The notes under the pieces: generated by a model | The model's input: the letters and a program-made list of their open reading frames with translations, nothing else | What the model was told of the DNA's origin: nothing | Databases searched by the model: none | Shown here: one piece after another, positions 52,100 through 64,000 of the stretch | Position numbering within the stretch: position 1 is the stretch's first letter | Layout of the letters: every line of letters begins with the position of its first letter | Made by a program: the position numbers and the translations under genes | Source of the DNA: Sphagnum magellanicum | Taxonomy: Eukaryota > Streptophyta > Sphagnopsida > Sphagnales > Sphagnaceae | Assembly (NCBI GenBank): GCA_021904315.1 | Contig: CM038912.1 | Coordinates: 15,959,061 to 16,023,060 of the forward strand | Length of the DNA stretch: 64,000 nt | Direction: 5' to 3'

Positions 52100-53925
52100 C
52101 TAGCACATGGAAATTAGCCTCTACATGATTATTGGCACACCAACCTTTGTGGTCCAACTTGTTGTGGATGACCACCACCACTAACGATTACCTCAAAAAA
52201 ATTGGCATAAAACCACTCCCTCACCTTTTGGTTAGATTAAGGATTTCATGCACCCAAAAAGAAAAGTTCAATAATTTCCTTCCATAAATCTTTGGTAGGC
52301 AATATTATCATTTGATTTGTATTGTGGGCAAATAAGCTCCCACTATATTAAATTAAATTAAATTTTCCATTGAACTATTACATAAGTATTCAAGGAAGGC
52401 ACTAGAATTTTTTACATGTGAAGACAAATTTGTGTTGTTGAATGGGGGAAGTAAACGTGGTTGTAGCTAAATTTCGGATATATTACTACTAGTAGCCTGT
52501 CCTTTAACATACAAAATTAACTTTTCATAATGAACATAGATAAATTTTCCCTTTGGTTGTTGAACTCAAAACACATGCAAAATCCCAATCACATGCACTT
52601 GAATCAAAGTTAAATTCTCAATCAATGAAATTGAAATTTACAACATTGTTGTAGCAAAGGCCTTTCCAATCCTATGTATGCAATTGACAATTCAAATAAA
52701 TTGAAGTGCCTTTCATATGCTTTTTGCCTTTATATGCAATTGTGAATGTCAAGGTTTGGGGTATTAACTATAAACCAAATATGGCTACCAGTGAACAACC
52801 AAACTAGGGATTTTGGGTGGTGAGGTTTAAGGAAGCTACTACAATATTAACCAAACCCTAAAACCAAAATTACACATAAACTGCAGATCTATGAACTTCA
52901 GTATATGAAAAATATGCTCCTTGAGCTTCCACTCCGTTTGGAAGCCACAACAAGCAAGGGCAACCACAGGGTTGAACATTTCAGATCCCATTTAATGAAA
53001 TTGCTTTGCTTTAGTCTGCTCAATGACACGGTCAACCTGTGATTGCCATCAATTTGTGAGTTGAATCCCCACAAGAAAACTCAACCTGCAATTGGCTATC
53101 CATTTGCAGTTGTGTACCATGAAAGACATCTAGACATAAGTCAAAATCAAGCACCGTGAAGTAAGTGAACAGTTAACAACAATCATCAGTTTAGGGGAAT
53201 AAACTTTTTGCATTGCAGCTAATGCCAAAAGCTGACCCATCATACTATCAAGTGTATATCTCCAGATACTTCAGATGAGACAATGCCAACTTCATCTGAT
53301 CTCATCTGCTGAAGAAAAAATTTACTCATACTCCTTACACATCTAGCCAACCATAATGAGGTCTAAAAAACCATGCAAACCTTTGTTCTTCACCTACCCC
53401 ACCAGACAGAAACACCATTCTTTTGTGCTGATTTGCAGATTAAAGAGGGTGCTTGGGAAATTCCTTTACAACAAACACAAAAGAGTTCAGCAACAGCTAA
53501 AAAAAATTGATTGGTATTTTTTGCCTTGCTGATTGCATGCCTGATACAGGCACACAGAGAGGGGCCATGAGATCACACACAATGTCTTCTGGCCCTAACC
53601 ATCCAAGAAATCTCCAAACACCATGAGGTAGGGTTGTCCACAAACTAATTCTGCAAAATGGGGCTACCAAGTTCTATACGCTGCCAAAGAGGTAATCTTC
53701 TGACAGTAAAATGTACCCACCCACAAATGGAAATTTTCAACAAACTACTGCGAAATTTTGCATGACCATTACTTAGCCTACACCCAAAAAGATTATTTGG
53801 AGCTGTATCTTCCCCTGTGCAGTGTAGTACACCACATGTTCCATGCATCTGAATGCAAAACAATTGAAGAGTAAGTCTATGTGCACTTACAGAATCTCCA
53901 GCAGGCAAAAAATATAGGGCAACTT
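52100..53925. other. Spacer between the PPR fragment and the CHR4 gene
   Basis: No gene recognised. The part nearest 53,930 should include the 3' untranslated region of the minus-strand remodeler gene. No canonical AATAAA was picked out just downstream of its stop. Confidence 0.4.
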
Positions 53926-53930
53926 TTCTA

Positions 53931-64000
<10,070 letters not shown>

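Overview
The window is nuclear DNA from a land plant. Intron-rich genes sit in long, AT-rich, repeat-littered spacers, and four genes belong to plant-specific or plant-diagnostic families. A fern (Adiantum or Ceratopteris type) is my best guess. It rests on the wording of the PPR fragment and on the RT/zinc-binding LINE relic, both of which resemble what I remember from fern genomes. This is an inference, not a test.

Layout. 1-5,600: AT-rich spacer, no gene seen. 6,497-15,518 (minus): a 14-exon FG nucleoporin of the NUP1/NUP136 type, with a dense cluster of triplet repeats around its start. 16,400-18,450 (plus): wreck of a LINE-type retrotransposon (RT palm, thumb and zinc-binding regions). 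18,480-27,600: spacer with a second RT relic on the minus strand near 20.7-21.1 kb. 27,671-31,815 (minus): a plant BRCT-domain protein whose second intron appears to be a U12-type AT-AC intron. 32.6-33.05 kb: a 54-bp tandem repeat. 33.25-33.39 kb: a long fold-back hairpin. 33.67-34.06 kb: a 196-bp direct duplication. 38,340-38,793: a short non-autonomous Helitron. 44,510-49,528 (plus): REDUCED WALL ACETYLATION (RWA), rebuilt as 16 exons in one continuous frame of 545 residues. 51.2-52.1 kb (plus): truncated, frameshift-scarred PPR pseudogene. 53,931 to the window end (minus): CHD-type remodeler of the CHR4/PICKLE-RELATED1 type, with its N-terminus beyond the window.

The genes do not form a pathway. 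They are independent housekeeping loci: nuclear pore, genome maintenance, wall polysaccharide acetylation and chromatin remodelling. For NUP1, RWA and the visible part of CHR4 the exon phases chain without a break. The BRCT model needs one choice between two donors. The most interesting points are the apparent AT-AC intron, an extra eight-cysteine zinc finger in the CHR4 homologue together with a GC-AG intron, the Helitron, and the unexplained hairpin at 33.3 kb.
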